From: an uncultured Sedimentitalea sp.
GTDB taxonomy: Bacteria > Pseudomonadota > Alphaproteobacteria > Rhodobacterales > Rhodobacteraceae
Length of the DNA stretch: 64,000 nt
Reading direction: 5' to 3'
Assembly (NCBI GenBank): GCA_947504115.1
Contig: CANNGH010000005.1
Coordinates: 1 to 64,000, forward strand
Below the pieces are notes generated by a model. It saw only the letters and a list, made by a program, of their open reading frames with translations, was not told the DNA's origin and did no database searches. The first letter of the stretch is position 1, and every line of letters starts with the position of its first letter. Below, piece by piece: positions 1 to 7,459 of this stretch. Made by a program: the position numbers and the translations under genes.

Positions 1-76
1 CTTCTCTTCATCGTCTGTCTCCTCAGTTGGAGAACAGGCTAACCTCAAATCGAGGACTTTTCAGGGGAGCAGGTCA
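1..76 (-). mobile_element. IS3-family insertion sequence, terminal fragment cut by window edge
   Basis: Read on the minus strand, the DNA starts at 76 with TGACCTGCTCCCCTG, a typical IS3-family terminal repeat. About 65 nt later there is a GAGGAGA ribosome site and an ATG at 11-9 beginning Met-Lys. This is the layout of the orfA end of an IS3 element. The complete IS at 4426-5793 has the same layout (TGACCTGCCCCCC, then an AAGGAG site, then orfA), so the two are related but not identical. The rest of the element lies outside the window. Confidence 0.75.
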
Positions 77-139
77 AGTGGCTTGGAGCCAGCTTCGCCC
101 CACCGCGCGTAGCTCCGGTGCGCACAGGCAATGGCTGTT

Positions 140-805
140 TCAGAGCCCTGCGTTGGAACCCTGCTGAAACGCCTTGTTATGGGGGAACTGGCCTTCGGCG
201 ATATATGCCTCCTCTACGGTGGTCGATTTGCGGTTCAATATTTCATTGCGATGAGGATGCCGCCCAAACGCGGCGATGACTCTGCGAACGTCGCGGGCTT
301 GGGTGACCAGAGATGAATAGATCGGTTGCAAATGTGTTGGCGCAGCGGCGGCGATGTCTTGGCGCAGGTTGATCAACTGGTCGAGGCGCTGCAAATGGTC
401 TGGACCTTCGCAATGGCCCAATGGCAGGCCATAGACAATCTGGAACCATGGCGTCTCAAGTGAGGCATAATGACCGCTCAAAAGGCCCTCGGTTACCAGT
501 GATACGGCATGTGGATCCTGCGCATATGCGCGCGGGTCATCGCGCCAGACGGAGCGGGAGAACTGATCAAGCACGATGATCAGCGCCAGCCGTCCATGCG
601 GGTCCTGCGCCCAATGGTCAAGATCGCCTTGCGCCGCCGTTTCGGTCAACTCTGAAAACCGGGCTCTGATCTCGTCATCCGCACCACCCTGCATGCGCCA
701 GTGCCAATGCGCACGGTGTTCCTGTGCCTCGACACTCAGAGAGCGCCCCTCGGGGAACCAGAAGTCGAGAACATCGTCCCATTCCTGACGATCCTGGATA
801 GCCAT
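140..805 (-). CDS. DUF924 family protein
   Basis: The 221-residue product belongs to the DUF924 family, whose biochemical role is not established. Seen directly: the N-terminal DVLDFWFPEG block and the central LDQFSRSVWRD block, which corresponds to the family's 'DQFxRnxfR' signature. The rest is mostly helical. I chose the start at 805 because GAGAGGTGG precedes that ATG; a longer reading frame upstream to 904 has no ribosome site and no homology. The gene lies downstream of the metal ATPase on the same strand but is separated from it by a strong hairpin. It sits between two IS3-family elements, so it may be part of a mobile segment. Confidence 0.8.
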   Translation of the reverse strand: MAIQDRQEWDDVLDFWFPEGRSLSVEAQEHRAHWHWRMQGGADDEIRARFSELTETAAQGDLDHWAQDPHGRLALIIVLDQFSRSVWRDDPRAYAQDPHAVSLVTEGLLSGHYASLETPWFQIVYGLPLGHCEGPDHLQRLDQLINLRQDIAAAAPTHLQPIYSSLVTQARDVRRVIAAFGRHPHRNEILNRKSTTVEEAYIAEGQFPHNKAFQQGSNAGL

Positions 806-863
806 TTCACCACCTCTCAATCTGAAATACTGAAGAGAGCAATCGCCCTTGTCGAACCTATGA

Positions 864-888
864 TACCCGCGCCAACAAGGCGCGGGTA
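864..888 (-). terminator. hairpin between metal ATPase and DUF924 gene
   Basis: A perfect 10-bp stem, TACCCGCGCC/GGCGCGGGTA, with an AACAA loop lies just downstream of the ATPase stop on the minus strand. No clean T tract follows, so Rho-independent termination is likely but not certain. Confidence 0.5.
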
Positions 889-910
889 AGCTGTTTGTCT
901 GCAAACGCGC

Positions 911-2830
911 CTACGCCGCAGCGCGTTCGCCAGTCTGCGCAGCCGCTCTGGCTTTGGTGGCCTTCGGCACACGCAACAGGCGCATGGCGTTGAGGATCAC
1001 GATCAGCACCGAAAGCTGGTGAACCAGCATACCGCCCGCCATATGGATGGTGCCGGTATAGACCCCGAACAGCAACCCGACGACCGTCAGAACCGCAATC
1101 ACGAGGTTCTGGCGCATGTTGGCCAGCGTGGCGCGCGCGATTTCCATCGCCTCGGCGATCTTGCCCAGATCGTCGGTCATCAGCGCGATATCAGCCGTCT
1201 CGATGGCGATGTCGCTGCCCGAGGCACCCATGGCGATGCTGATATCGGCCGCCGCCAGCGCCGGCGCGTCGTTGATGCCGTCGCCGACCATCGCCACGTG
1301 CAGGCCCTCGGCGCGCATCGTGCGGATGCGGTCCAGCTTGTCATCGGGCATCATCGCGGCATGCACCTCGTCGACGCCGACCGCGCTGGCAATCGCCTCG
1401 GCAGCCGGGCGTTGATCGCCGGTCAGCATGACCACGCGGTGCACGCCCAGGGCATGCAACCGCTCGATCATCGGCTTGGCACTGGCGCGCGGCATGTCGG
1501 CCAGGCCCAGCAGACCCACGACCGCGCTATTGCGCGCCACGATCACCACGGTGTGGCCCAGCCCGTGCAGGCGCGCGATGCCGTCTTTCGCCTCGGTGTT
1601 GAAGTCGATCTTGAGATGATCGAACAGGCGGTGGCTGCCGACAGCGATCTGATGGCCGTCATGGCGCGCGATCAGGCCCATACCGGCGATCTCCTCCAGC
1701 GACTCGGCGGTGGGCAGAGGGCCCTGCTTGCGCGCCGCTTCGATGATCGGGCGACCCAGCGGGTGGGTCGAGCCGGTCTCGGCAATACCGGCCCAGAGCA
1801 GGACATCGGCCTCGCTTTGGCCCGCCAGCGCCACGACCTCGGCCAGGCGCGGCTGGCCTTCGGTCAGCGTGCCGGTCTTGTCCAGCGCCAGCGCGGTGAT
1901 GCGCCCGGCGTTTTCCAGATGTTCGCCGCCCTTGATCAGGATGCCGGACCGCGCCGCGCGTCCGATCCCCGCGACCACCGATACCGGCGTCGAGATCACC
2001 AGCGCGCCGGGGCAACTGACCACCAGCAGCGTCAGCGCCAGTTCGACGTTGCGTGTGACAATGTAGCTCACGATCGCCAACACGAACACGCCCGGCGTAT
2101 ACCAGCGCCCGAAATTCTCGATCATCCGCTGGGCCGGGGCCTTGGCCTCTTGCGCCTCTTCGACGCGGGTGATGATACGGGCCAGCGTGGTGTCGGCGCC
2201 CACACCGGTCGCGCGCAGATGCAGCAGCCCGTTTTCCGCCAGGGTTCCGGCGAATACCTTTGATCCGGGGGCTTTTTCCGCCGGGATCGGCTCGCCGGTG
2301 ATCGATGCCTCGTTGACGGCGGCACTGCCGTCAATCACCTCGCCATCGACCGGAAGGCGCTCTCCGGCCTTGACCAGAACGGTTTCGCCCAAGGCCACCT
2401 CATGCGCGGCCACTTCGATTGTCTGGCCATCCCGCAGCACTGTCGCGGTGACGGGGGCGGCGTCGATCAGCGCCTTGAGTGCGCCGCGCGTGCGGCTCAT
2501 GGTGCGCGTTTCCAGCCACGCGCCCAACATGAACAGGAAGGTGACGGCGGCGGATTCCCAGTGGTTGTTGATGAACAATGCGCCAATCGCCGCAACGATC
2601 ACAAGCAATTCGATGCTCAGCTGACGCAGGCGCAGCGAGGCCCACGCCCGCAGCGCGATGTCATAGCCCGCCAGAACGGCGGCAATGGTCATCAGCGGGG
2701 CCCAGGGGGCCGCCATGCCGAAGCCATACCACGCAACCAGGGCCACGGTGATGAGCACGCCGCTGGCGATGGTCAGCCATTTGCGGCGACTGACGGGGTG
2801 TCTCAGAATGTCGATGATCCGGGAAAACAT
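911..2830 (-). CDS. P1B-type heavy-metal-translocating ATPase lacking N-terminal metal-binding domain
   Basis: A 639-residue inner-membrane pump that should export a transition or heavy metal using ATP. Visible landmarks are early transmembrane helices, the actuator loop (ITGEP), the phosphorylation site DKTGTLTEG near residue 317, the HP motif (THPLGRP) and the hinge GDGINDAPAL near residue 517. The transmembrane metal site near residue 273 reads SCPGALV rather than the usual CPC or SPC. The last helices carry VHQLSVLIVILNAMRLL, where ZntA-type pumps have a conserved Asp. The metal is therefore uncertain. No HMA domain is fused; a separate HMA protein is encoded just upstream in the same operon. 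A good ribosome site (AAGGAGAGAG) precedes the start. Confidence 0.9.
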   Translation of the reverse strand: MFSRIIDILRHPVSRRKWLTIASGVLITVALVAWYGFGMAAPWAPLMTIAAVLAGYDIALRAWASLRLRQLSIELLVIVAAIGALFINNHWESAAVTFLFMLGAWLETRTMSRTRGALKALIDAAPVTATVLRDGQTIEVAAHEVALGETVLVKAGERLPVDGEVIDGSAAVNEASITGEPIPAEKAPGSKVFAGTLAENGLLHLRATGVGADTTLARIITRVEEAQEAKAPAQRMIENFGRWYTPGVFVLAIVSYIVTRNVELALTLLVVSCPGALVISTPVSVVAGIGRAARSGILIKGGEHLENAGRITALALDKTGTLTEGQPRLAEVVALAGQSEADVLLWAGIAETGSTHPLGRPIIEAARKQGPLPTAESLEEIAGMGLIARHDGHQIAVGSHRLFDHLKIDFNTEAKDGIARLHGLGHTVVIVARNSAVVGLLGLADMPRASAKPMIERLHALGVHRVVMLTGDQRPAAEAIASAVGVDEVHAAMMPDDKLDRIRTMRAEGLHVAMVGDGINDAPALAAADISIAMGASGSDIAIETADIALMTDDLGKIAEAMEIARATLANMRQNLVIAVLTVVGLLFGVYTGTIHMAGGMLVHQLSVLIVILNAMRLLRVPKATKARAAAQTGERAAA

Positions 2831-2856
2831 TAGCTCTCTCTCCTTTCAGGGCAGAA

Positions 2857-2882
2857 CCCCACCGCCTTGAGGGGCGGTGGGG
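2857..2882 (-). other. intercistronic hairpin in metal-ATPase operon
   Basis: CCCCACCGCC and GGCGGTGGGG form a 10-bp perfect stem around a short loop between the HMA gene and the ATPase gene. It is not followed by a T run, so it may limit read-through or act as an mRNA processing or stability element that sets the ratio of the two products. Confidence 0.55.
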
Positions 2883-2898
2883 CAAAGGCGATGCGAGG

Positions 2899-3129
2899 TC
2901 AGAATGCCGACGGTTTGGCCGTATAGCCGGACTTGGCGATGGAATTCACCAGCGCGGCCACATCCGTGCGCGCCGGGTCATGCGCGACCTCGATCCGTCC
3001 GCTGGCGAACTTGACCTCGGCCTTTTCCACACCGGGCAGCGCCAGCAGCGCATTCTCGATTTTCGGCACGCAAGAGGGACAGGAAAGCTCGTCGCTGCGC
3101 AGGATGGTGCGGGTACTGGTATTGGTCAT
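2899..3129 (-). CDS. heavy-metal-associated (HMA) domain protein
   Basis: A 76-residue soluble protein with the ferredoxin-like HMA fold of metallochaperones. The metal loop reads LSCPSCV (CxxC) near residues 17-21, followed by the family pattern of a helix (IENALLALPGVEKAEV) and a strand with EVAHDP. The usual Met before the first Cys is replaced by Leu-Ser. It is the first gene of the operon with the P1B ATPase. That pump lacks its own N-terminal HMA domain, so this protein probably delivers or senses metal for it. The ribosome site is AAGGAT. Confidence 0.88.
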   Translation of the reverse strand: MTNTSTRTILRSDELSCPSCVPKIENALLALPGVEKAEVKFASGRIEVAHDPARTDVAALVNSIAKSGYTAKPSAF

Positions 3130-3225
3130 AAGATTATCCTTTCAGGGTGTCAGTATTGCTTCTGACCTCAATATGGCTACACACTCGGCGCACAGGGAGT
3201 GGCGAAAGCGGCAAGGAGACCTTGC
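3130..3225. promoter_or_regulatory. divergent promoter region between HMA-ATPase operon and LysR gene
   Basis: This 96-bp divergent spacer is the only place for both promoters. It contains an interrupted dyad GTCAG-N8-CTGAC at 3149-3166 that could be the LysR-type regulator's binding site. No clear -35/-10 pair was assigned. Confidence 0.35.
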
Positions 3226-4119
3226 ATGAATGCACAGCTTGCGAATTGGGACGATCTGCGGGTGTTTCTGGCCGTGGCGCGCGCGGGAAGCCTCTCGGGG
3301 GCGGCGCGCAGCCTTGGCGTCAACCATTCAACGGTGTTCCGCCGGATCGCCGGACTTGAGGAAACGCTGGGGGTTCGGTTGTTCGAGCGCCTGCCCAACG
3401 GCTATGCGCTGACCCCAGCGGGCGAGGAAACCCTTGGCATCGTCGAATGCATCGAAGACGACGTCGCCACGCTCAACCGCACGGTCACCGGCCAGGATCT
3501 GCGCCTGAGCGGGTCGGTGCGGATCACGGCGGTCGACATGCTCGCCTTCTGGCTGCTGCCGGACCATTTGGCGCGGTTTCGCGAGGCCTATCCGCACATC
3601 GAAATCAGCCTGGCGGTCGGCAACGAGGCGCTGGACCTGTCGCGGCGCGAGACCGATATCGCGCTGCGCATCTCCGATGCCCCGCCCGAGACGCTGGTCG
3701 GACGGCGGGTCGGGCGTCTGGATTTCGCGGTCTACGGCGCACCGGATTACTGCGCGTCCCACCCCGATACCGAGCTTGCCCAACATACCTGGATCGGCCT
3801 CGACGGTGGCCACGCGCCGCTGACGCGGCAGTTCGAGAATTTCCTGCCGGGGGTGCGGCCAGCCATCCGCTCGAATTCGGTCGCCTGCACGGTGCGGTTG
3901 GCCAAGGCGGGCCTCGGCCTTGCCGCATTGCCCTGCGCAATCGCCGAACAGAAGCCCGACCTTGTCCGCGTCGCCGAACTGCCCGAAAGCTTTGGCCTCG
4001 ATCTGTGGCTGCTGACCCACGAAGACCTGCGCCACACCGCCCGCATTCGCGCTGTCCTGGATTTCATGTCGCCCTCGCTGGCCGAAAGCCTGAAGGGACG
4101 CAGGGTTTCCGACACCTGA
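3226..4119 (+). CDS. LysR-family transcriptional regulator
   Basis: A 297-residue LysR-type regulator. The N-terminal winged helix-turn-helix is clear (FLAVARAGSLSGAARSLG, then HSTVFRRIAGLEETLG and the wing LFERLPNGY). A substrate-binding, periplasmic-protein-like domain follows from about residue 90. The start at 3226 is preceded by AAGGAGA; an upstream in-frame ATG at 3199 has no ribosome site. It is transcribed away from the HMA/metal-ATPase operon across a 96-bp spacer, the usual arrangement for a LysR activator and its target, so it may control metal export. Metal pumps are more often controlled by MerR or ArsR proteins, so this link is inference. The effector is unknown. Confidence 0.88.
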   Translation: MNAQLANWDDLRVFLAVARAGSLSGAARSLGVNHSTVFRRIAGLEETLGVRLFERLPNGYALTPAGEETLGIVECIEDDVATLNRTVTGQDLRLSGSVRITAVDMLAFWLLPDHLARFREAYPHIEISLAVGNEALDLSRRETDIALRISDAPPETLVGRRVGRLDFAVYGAPDYCASHPDTELAQHTWIGLDGGHAPLTRQFENFLPGVRPAIRSNSVACTVRLAKAGLGLAALPCAIAEQKPDLVRVAELPESFGLDLWLLTHEDLRHTARIRAVLDFMSPSLAESLKGRRVSDT

Positions 4120-4425
4120 CCACGGCCGGGTCGCGCGTTTTCACCGCGATCCCCCGATAGACAACCCCGAAGCCACCGCAGATGTGTCCAAGGTGCTCGG
4201 GCTGGCAATGTCCCGCTGTCAGACCGGCCGGCGGCGGGCGAATCCAGCCAGAGCGCTGCGACACGCAAAGGGCAAGCCGCAGCCCAAAAAGGGTAAAAGC
4301 CCTGACGATCGACATTGTGTCGATTGCCACGAAAAATTGCCTCGTAGATTGCGTGGTTGTTAACTTATAGAACGTTCTCACGAACAGGCGCGCTGATGTC
4401 TCTAATGCTTCTGATACAAGAGCGG
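4120..4425. other. gene-free spacer, no feature recognised
   Basis: 306 bp between the LysR gene and the IS3 element. I find no plausible coding frame, tRNA or strong terminator. The segment becomes A+T richer toward the IS (around 4310-4420). The LysR terminator is not obvious. Confidence 0.5.
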
Positions 4426-4467
4426 TGACCTGCCCCCCGCTGGTCCCTCATTCATAGCGAGAGTCTG
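4426..4467. repeat. IS3 left inverted repeat (orfB end)
   Basis: Begins TGACCTGCCCCCCGC and ends GAGAGTCTG. It matches the reverse complement of the other terminus over the first 15 bp and again in a GTCCCTCA/ATCCCTCA block and an AGAGTCTG block. Confidence 0.85.
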
Positions 4468-4995
4468 CAGGTTGGATTTGGGTATTCCGGTTCCCGGTCT
4501 GGTGCAAGCGCGGCGGGCGCGGAGCTCTCAAATTGCTCAAGCGCCCGGCGCGCTTGCTGCGGTGTCTGGTTGCCGAGCGACGAGTGTGGCCTGACGGTGT
4601 TGTAGTCGTAACGCCATAGGGCCAGCTTGCGCCGTGCATCGTCCAGGGTGTCGAATATTTCCTCGTTCAAGATCTCGTCGCGCAGGCTCCCGTTGAAGCT
4701 CTCGATGAAGGCGTTCGCTGGGGCTTGCCGGGATCGATGCGGTGCCAGGGCACCTCGATCTCGTTGGCCCATTTCAGGATAGCCCGACTGGTGAACTCTG
4801 TCCCATTGTCACTGACAATGCAGCCGGGCTTGCCGTAGACCCGGATCAGGGCGCTGAATTCCCGGGCCACTCGTGCGCCCGACAGGCTGGTGTCCGCAAC
4901 GAGGCACAGGCATTCCCGCGTGCAGTCGTCAATCACTGCCAGGATCCGGAACGTCCGCGAGACGCCGAAGCTGTCAGACACGAAGTCCAGGGACC

Positions 4996-5037
4996 CGTCG
5001 CCCGCCAGTCGTTTGCAACGCAAACGATGAGAGGGGG
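4996..5037 (-). repeat. ~40-nt palindromic insert, copy 2, inside transposase
   Basis: The plus strand reads CGCCCGCCAGTC, then GTTTGCAACGCAAAC, then GATGAGAGGGGG. It occupies the place where IS3 integrases of this group have about seven residues before SLDFVSD, and it lengthens the DNA by about 40 nt, shifting the frame. It resembles copy 1 at 5304-5342 in the opposite orientation. The centre is a GTTTGC/GCAAAC palindrome. Confidence 0.6.
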
Positions 5038-5303
5038 CGCGCGCCCCGATGCGCGGCAACCGGCAGCGGTGTCCTGGTGCCGCGCGCCCGTTTCCGGCCG
5101 CGGCGCCGTTGTACCGACAACCCTTCCTCGCGGTAGATACGATACAGCTTCTTGTGGTTAATGATCATACCCTTGCGCTCCAACAGGACGCCGATCCGGC
5201 GATAGCCGAACCGACGCCGCTTGCCGGCGATCTCCTGCATCTCCTTGCGGACCTCAGCACTGTCCGGCGGGCGGTCTCGCCGGACAGACTTGGGATCGAC
5301 ACC

Positions 5304-5342
5304 CCCTCTCATGGTTTGCAAGCAAATCACTGCCGGGCAGTG
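5304..5342 (+). repeat. 39-nt palindromic insert, copy 1, inside transposase
   Basis: The plus strand reads CCCTCTCATG, then GTTTGCAAGCAAAT, then CACTGCCGGGCAGTG. In the transposase frame it adds 13 residues (beginning HCPAVICL) between ACRLV and GVDPK, which are contiguous in related transposases. It holds two palindromes, CACTGCC-C-GGCAGTG and TTTGC-TT-GCAAA, and shares the CCCTCTCAT/GTTTGC core with copy 2. Confidence 0.6.
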
Positions 5343-5462
5343 GACCAGCCTGCAGGCCCGGCGCTGCGAGATGTCGTGATCCCGCATCGCCCGGAGCGCC
5401 GCGTCTCGCCGTCTGGTCGTTCGCCATTGTGCTCGAACCAATGGCGCATCAATGGCTCACCG

Positions 5463-5726
5463 TCAGTTCTTACCCAGCAGGTCCTTCAACACGACATTGT
5501 CCAACATGGTATCGGCCAACAGGCGCTTGAGCTTGGCGTTCTCGTCCTCGAGCGCCTTCAGCCTGGCCGCCTCGGACACTTCCATGCCGCCATACCTGGA
5601 CTTGAGCTTGTAAAACGTCGCCGGGCTCAGCCCATGCCTGCGGCACATCTCGGCCGTCGGCATGCCCGCCTCTTGCTCCTTGATCATCCCGATGATTTGC
5701 GCCTCGGTGAAACGGCTCTTTCGCAT
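5463..5726 (-). CDS. IS3-family transposase orfA
   Basis: An 87-residue first reading frame of an IS3 element. The N-terminal helix-turn-helix (RFTEAQIIGMIKEQEAG, then EMCRRHGLSPATFYKLKSRY) binds the element ends. A leucine-zipper-like helix follows (LKALEDENAKLKRLLADTML). Length and sequence fit the family, and GAAGGAG precedes the ATG at 5726. In intact IS3 elements it is joined to orfB by a -1 frameshift. Here orfB is broken, so this product can only act, if at all, as a DNA-binding inhibitor. Confidence 0.92.
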   Translation of the reverse strand: MRKSRFTEAQIIGMIKEQEAGMPTAEMCRRHGLSPATFYKLKSRYGGMEVSEAARLKALEDENAKLKRLLADTMLDNVVLKDLLGKN

Positions 5727-5750
5727 TCGTCTGCTCCTTCAACGTTGGCG

Positions 5751-5793
5751 CAGACTCTACATCATGGTGAGGGATTGCGCGGGGGGCAGGTCA
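5751..5793. repeat. IS3 right inverted repeat (orfA end)
   Basis: On the minus strand it starts TGACCTGCCCCCCGC and continues to AGAGTCTG, pairing with the terminus at 4426-4467. Confidence 0.85.
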
Positions 5794-6029
5794 AAGGCTC
5801 TACATCCGCATACAAGAAAGTCGATCCGATTGTTCCGGCACGATGTGATCACCAATTTCTCGAAGAATATGAGACCGTTGGTCGTTTGAGCCATCGTTTG
5901 GCAACCAAACCACCATACATCGTCAAGCAACTGAAGCAGAAAGGCCTTAAGCCGCTGGTGACCGAACGCAATATGAGTGTGATCTACCGCAAGCGTGATC
6001 TGCCTGAAAAATTTCTCCAAGTTCCATAA
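5794..6029 (+). pseudogene. 3' remnant of an unidentified gene, possibly a TniQ-like transposition protein
   Basis: An open frame runs from inside the IS end through about 78 codons to a TAA at 6027, with lower G+C and different codon use from the neighbours. The visible protein contains a helix-turn-helix-like stretch (GRLSHRLATKPPYIVKQL) and ends in RKRDLPEKFLQ. The shape recalls the C-terminal domain of TniQ/TnsD-type transposition proteins, but that match is from memory and weak. The N-terminal part is missing because the IS abuts it. A convincing terminator follows, supporting a former real gene. Confidence 0.45.
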
Positions 6030-6043
6030 AAGAACAATAAGAG

Positions 6044-6067
6044 AACCGGCTTGGCCGGTTTTCTTTC
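6044..6067 (+). terminator. Rho-independent terminator after remnant gene
   Basis: AACCGGC-TTG-GCCGGTT is followed at once by TTCTTT, a compact stem-loop with a T-rich tail 15 bp after the remnant's stop. Confidence 0.8.
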
Positions 6068-6242
6068 GTCCCGTAAGTGACCAAGGTTAATGAATCAAAT
6101 TGCTATGATGGTGACTCCAGCGGAAATTCGGCCCATACTTTTCAATGGGTTGGAATGCCGTCGTGATCAACAATAGCGACTCGTCACACACTCCGCTCGG
6201 TTTCCCTTGCTATGCACAGCGTAATCGTCGGCGCTGCAAATG

Positions 6243-6279
6243 AAAACGCGCCGACCGGTCCCGGCCGGCGGCGCGTTTG
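6243..6279 (-). terminator. terminator after small ORF downstream of sdhB
   Basis: AAAACGCGCCG and CGGCGCGTTT arms around a C+G-rich loop form a long stem about 20 bp beyond the stop of the 51-residue gene. On the minus strand a run of T closes it (CGCGTTTTCA). It probably ends the sdh transcript. Confidence 0.7.
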
Positions 6280-6296
6280 CGTGGTTTTGATATGTC

Positions 6297-6452
6297 TCAG
6301 GCTGCGCGCGGCAGGTTCGGCCGATTGGCCGGCTTGGGTGCGGAACCATCGCGCACGAGGGCCGCAGTCGGTGTGAAATAGGCCAGCGATTCCGTAAGGA
6401 CACGCAAGGCATATTCGGCGTTCGTTTCGTTGGGTTTGATCTCGGATGACAT
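6297..6452 (-). CDS. small conserved-looking protein of unknown function (51 aa)
   Basis: A 51-residue soluble polypeptide starting MSSEIKPNETNAEYALRVL and ending in a Pro/Arg/Asn-rich tail. The ribosome site AGGAAAAGG precedes the ATG at 6452 and a strong terminator follows the stop, so expression is believable. It lies 164 bp downstream of sdhB on the same strand and may be the last gene of the sdh transcript. I do not recognise a characterised family. Confidence 0.6.
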   Translation of the reverse strand: MSSEIKPNETNAEYALRVLTESLAYFTPTAALVRDGSAPKPANRPNLPRAA

Positions 6453-6616
6453 GGGGTCTGCCTTTTCCTGCTTCTGTTGTCTCACTCCCACGACACATAG
6501 ATGGGCCTGAATGCCGTCAGGCACATCCCCCAAGGACGAAAACCCGGGATGCGGTGGTTGCAAGGGAAGCCACGTCAACCTCCGCGCCGATACCTGCGGT
6601 GTTCCCGGCGATCGCC

Positions 6617-7396
6617 CTAAACCATCCGATCGACCATCATCCGCTTGATCTCGGCGATCGCCTTGGCGGGGTTCAGACCCTTGGGGCAGGTCTTGGCGCA
6701 GTTCATGATGGTGTGGCAGCGATACAGCTTGAAGGGATCCTCCAGATCGTCCAGCCGCTCGCCGGTCGCCTCGTCGCGGCTGTCGATGATCCAGCGATAG
6801 GCATGCAACAGCGCCGCCGGGCCAAGATACCGATCCGAGTTCCACCAATAGGAGGGACACGCAGCCGAGCACGAGGCGCACATCACGCATTCATAAAGAC
6901 CGTCCAGTTTCTTGCGATCCTCGATGGATTGCTTCCATTCCTTCGCCGGCGCGTTGGTCTTGGTTTCCAGCCAGGGCATGATGCTGGCGTGCTGGGCATA
7001 AAAATGCGTGAGGTCGGGGATCAGGTCCTTGACCACCGGCATGTGCGGCAGCGGATAGATCCGCACGTCGCCCTTGACCTCGTCCATGCCGTAGATGCAG
7101 GCCAGCGTGTTGATGCCGTCGATATTCATGGCACAGGATCCGCAAATCCCCTCGCGGCACGAGCGGCGGAAGGTCAGGGTGGGATCGATTTCGTTCTTGA
7201 TCTTGATCAGCGCATCCAGAATCATCGGCCCGCAATCGTCCATATCGACGAAATAGGTGTCCACACGCGGGTTTTCCCGGTCATCCGGGTTCCAGCGATA
7301 GATGCTGAACTTGCGCAGATTGGTTGCGCCGTCCGGTTTGGGCCAGGTTTTGCCCGTCTTCATCTTGGAATTCTTGGGCAAGGTCAGTTGGACCAT
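6617..7396 (-). CDS. sdhB: succinate dehydrogenase iron-sulfur subunit
   Basis: The 259-residue electron-transfer subunit of respiratory complex II. It carries three Fe-S clusters between the flavin subunit and the ubiquinone site. The [2Fe-2S] ligands lie in [13 protein letters not shown] (near residues 78-90). The [4Fe-4S] and [3Fe-4S] ligands lie in [17 protein letters not shown] and [17 protein letters not shown]. The length is normal for the family. AGGAGG precedes the start. It is the last structural gene of sdhCDAB, 63 bp after sdhA, and acts on the inner face of the cytoplasmic membrane. Confidence 0.98.
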   Translation of the reverse strand: MVQLTLPKNSKMKTGKTWPKPDGATNLRKFSIYRWNPDDRENPRVDTYFVDMDDCGPMILDALIKIKNEIDPTLTFRRSCREGICGSCAMNIDGINTLACIYGMDEVKGDVRIYPLPHMPVVKDLIPDLTHFYAQHASIMPWLETKTNAPAKEWKQSIEDRKKLDGLYECVMCASCSAACPSYWWNSDRYLGPAALLHAYRWIIDSRDEATGERLDDLEDPFKLYRCHTIMNCAKTCPKGLNPAKAIAEIKRMMVDRMV

Positions 7397-7459
7397 GGTG
7401 TTGCCTCCTGAGAGCAGTGGAAGGTGGGCGCGGCCACATCGGATGGCGACCCGTCCATC

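Larger units (their letters stand above)
4452..5441 (-). pseudogene. IS3-family transposase orfB (integrase), frameshifted
   Basis: The DDE integrase is recognisable in three pieces. Piece one (5441 to about 5043) has the HTH-like region and GKRRRFGYRRIGVLLERKG. Piece two (about 5010-4727) has the first Asp in SLDFVSD and the second in VSDNGTEF. Piece three (about 4730-4452) has the catalytic Glu in NAFIESFNGSLRDE and the terminal RPHSSLGNQTP. A 1-nt deletion near 4727 (PGKPQ/NAFIESF junction) breaks the third piece from the second. A palindromic insert near 5000-5037 breaks the first from the second. Another 39-nt insert at 5304-5342 adds 13 codons in frame. Confidence 0.88.
4426..5793 (-). 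mobile_element. IS3-family insertion sequence, complete ends but inactivated
   Basis: A 1368-bp element bounded by imperfect inverted repeats that begin TGACCTGCCCCCCGC at both ends. It contains the two-gene IS3 layout, orfA (helix-turn-helix, leucine-rich) followed by orfB (DDE integrase), both on the minus strand. orfB is interrupted by frameshifts and by two ~40-nt palindromic inserts, so the copy cannot make active transposase. No target duplication is visible: the flanks read gcgg on the left and aaag on the right. It sits directly against the remnant gene at 5794-6029. Confidence 0.88.

Noticed and set aside
4380-4395. GAAC-N8-GAAC resembling a LexA box
   Set aside because: The alphaproteobacterial SOS box needs a 7-bp spacer (GTTC-N7-GTTC); here it is 8, and no SOS gene follows.
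5304-5342. GTTTGCAAGCAAA as a short-chain acyl-CoA regulator (PccR/RamB-type, TTTGCAAA) site
   Set aside because: It lies inside a transposase gene and is explained better as part of a repeated palindromic insert.
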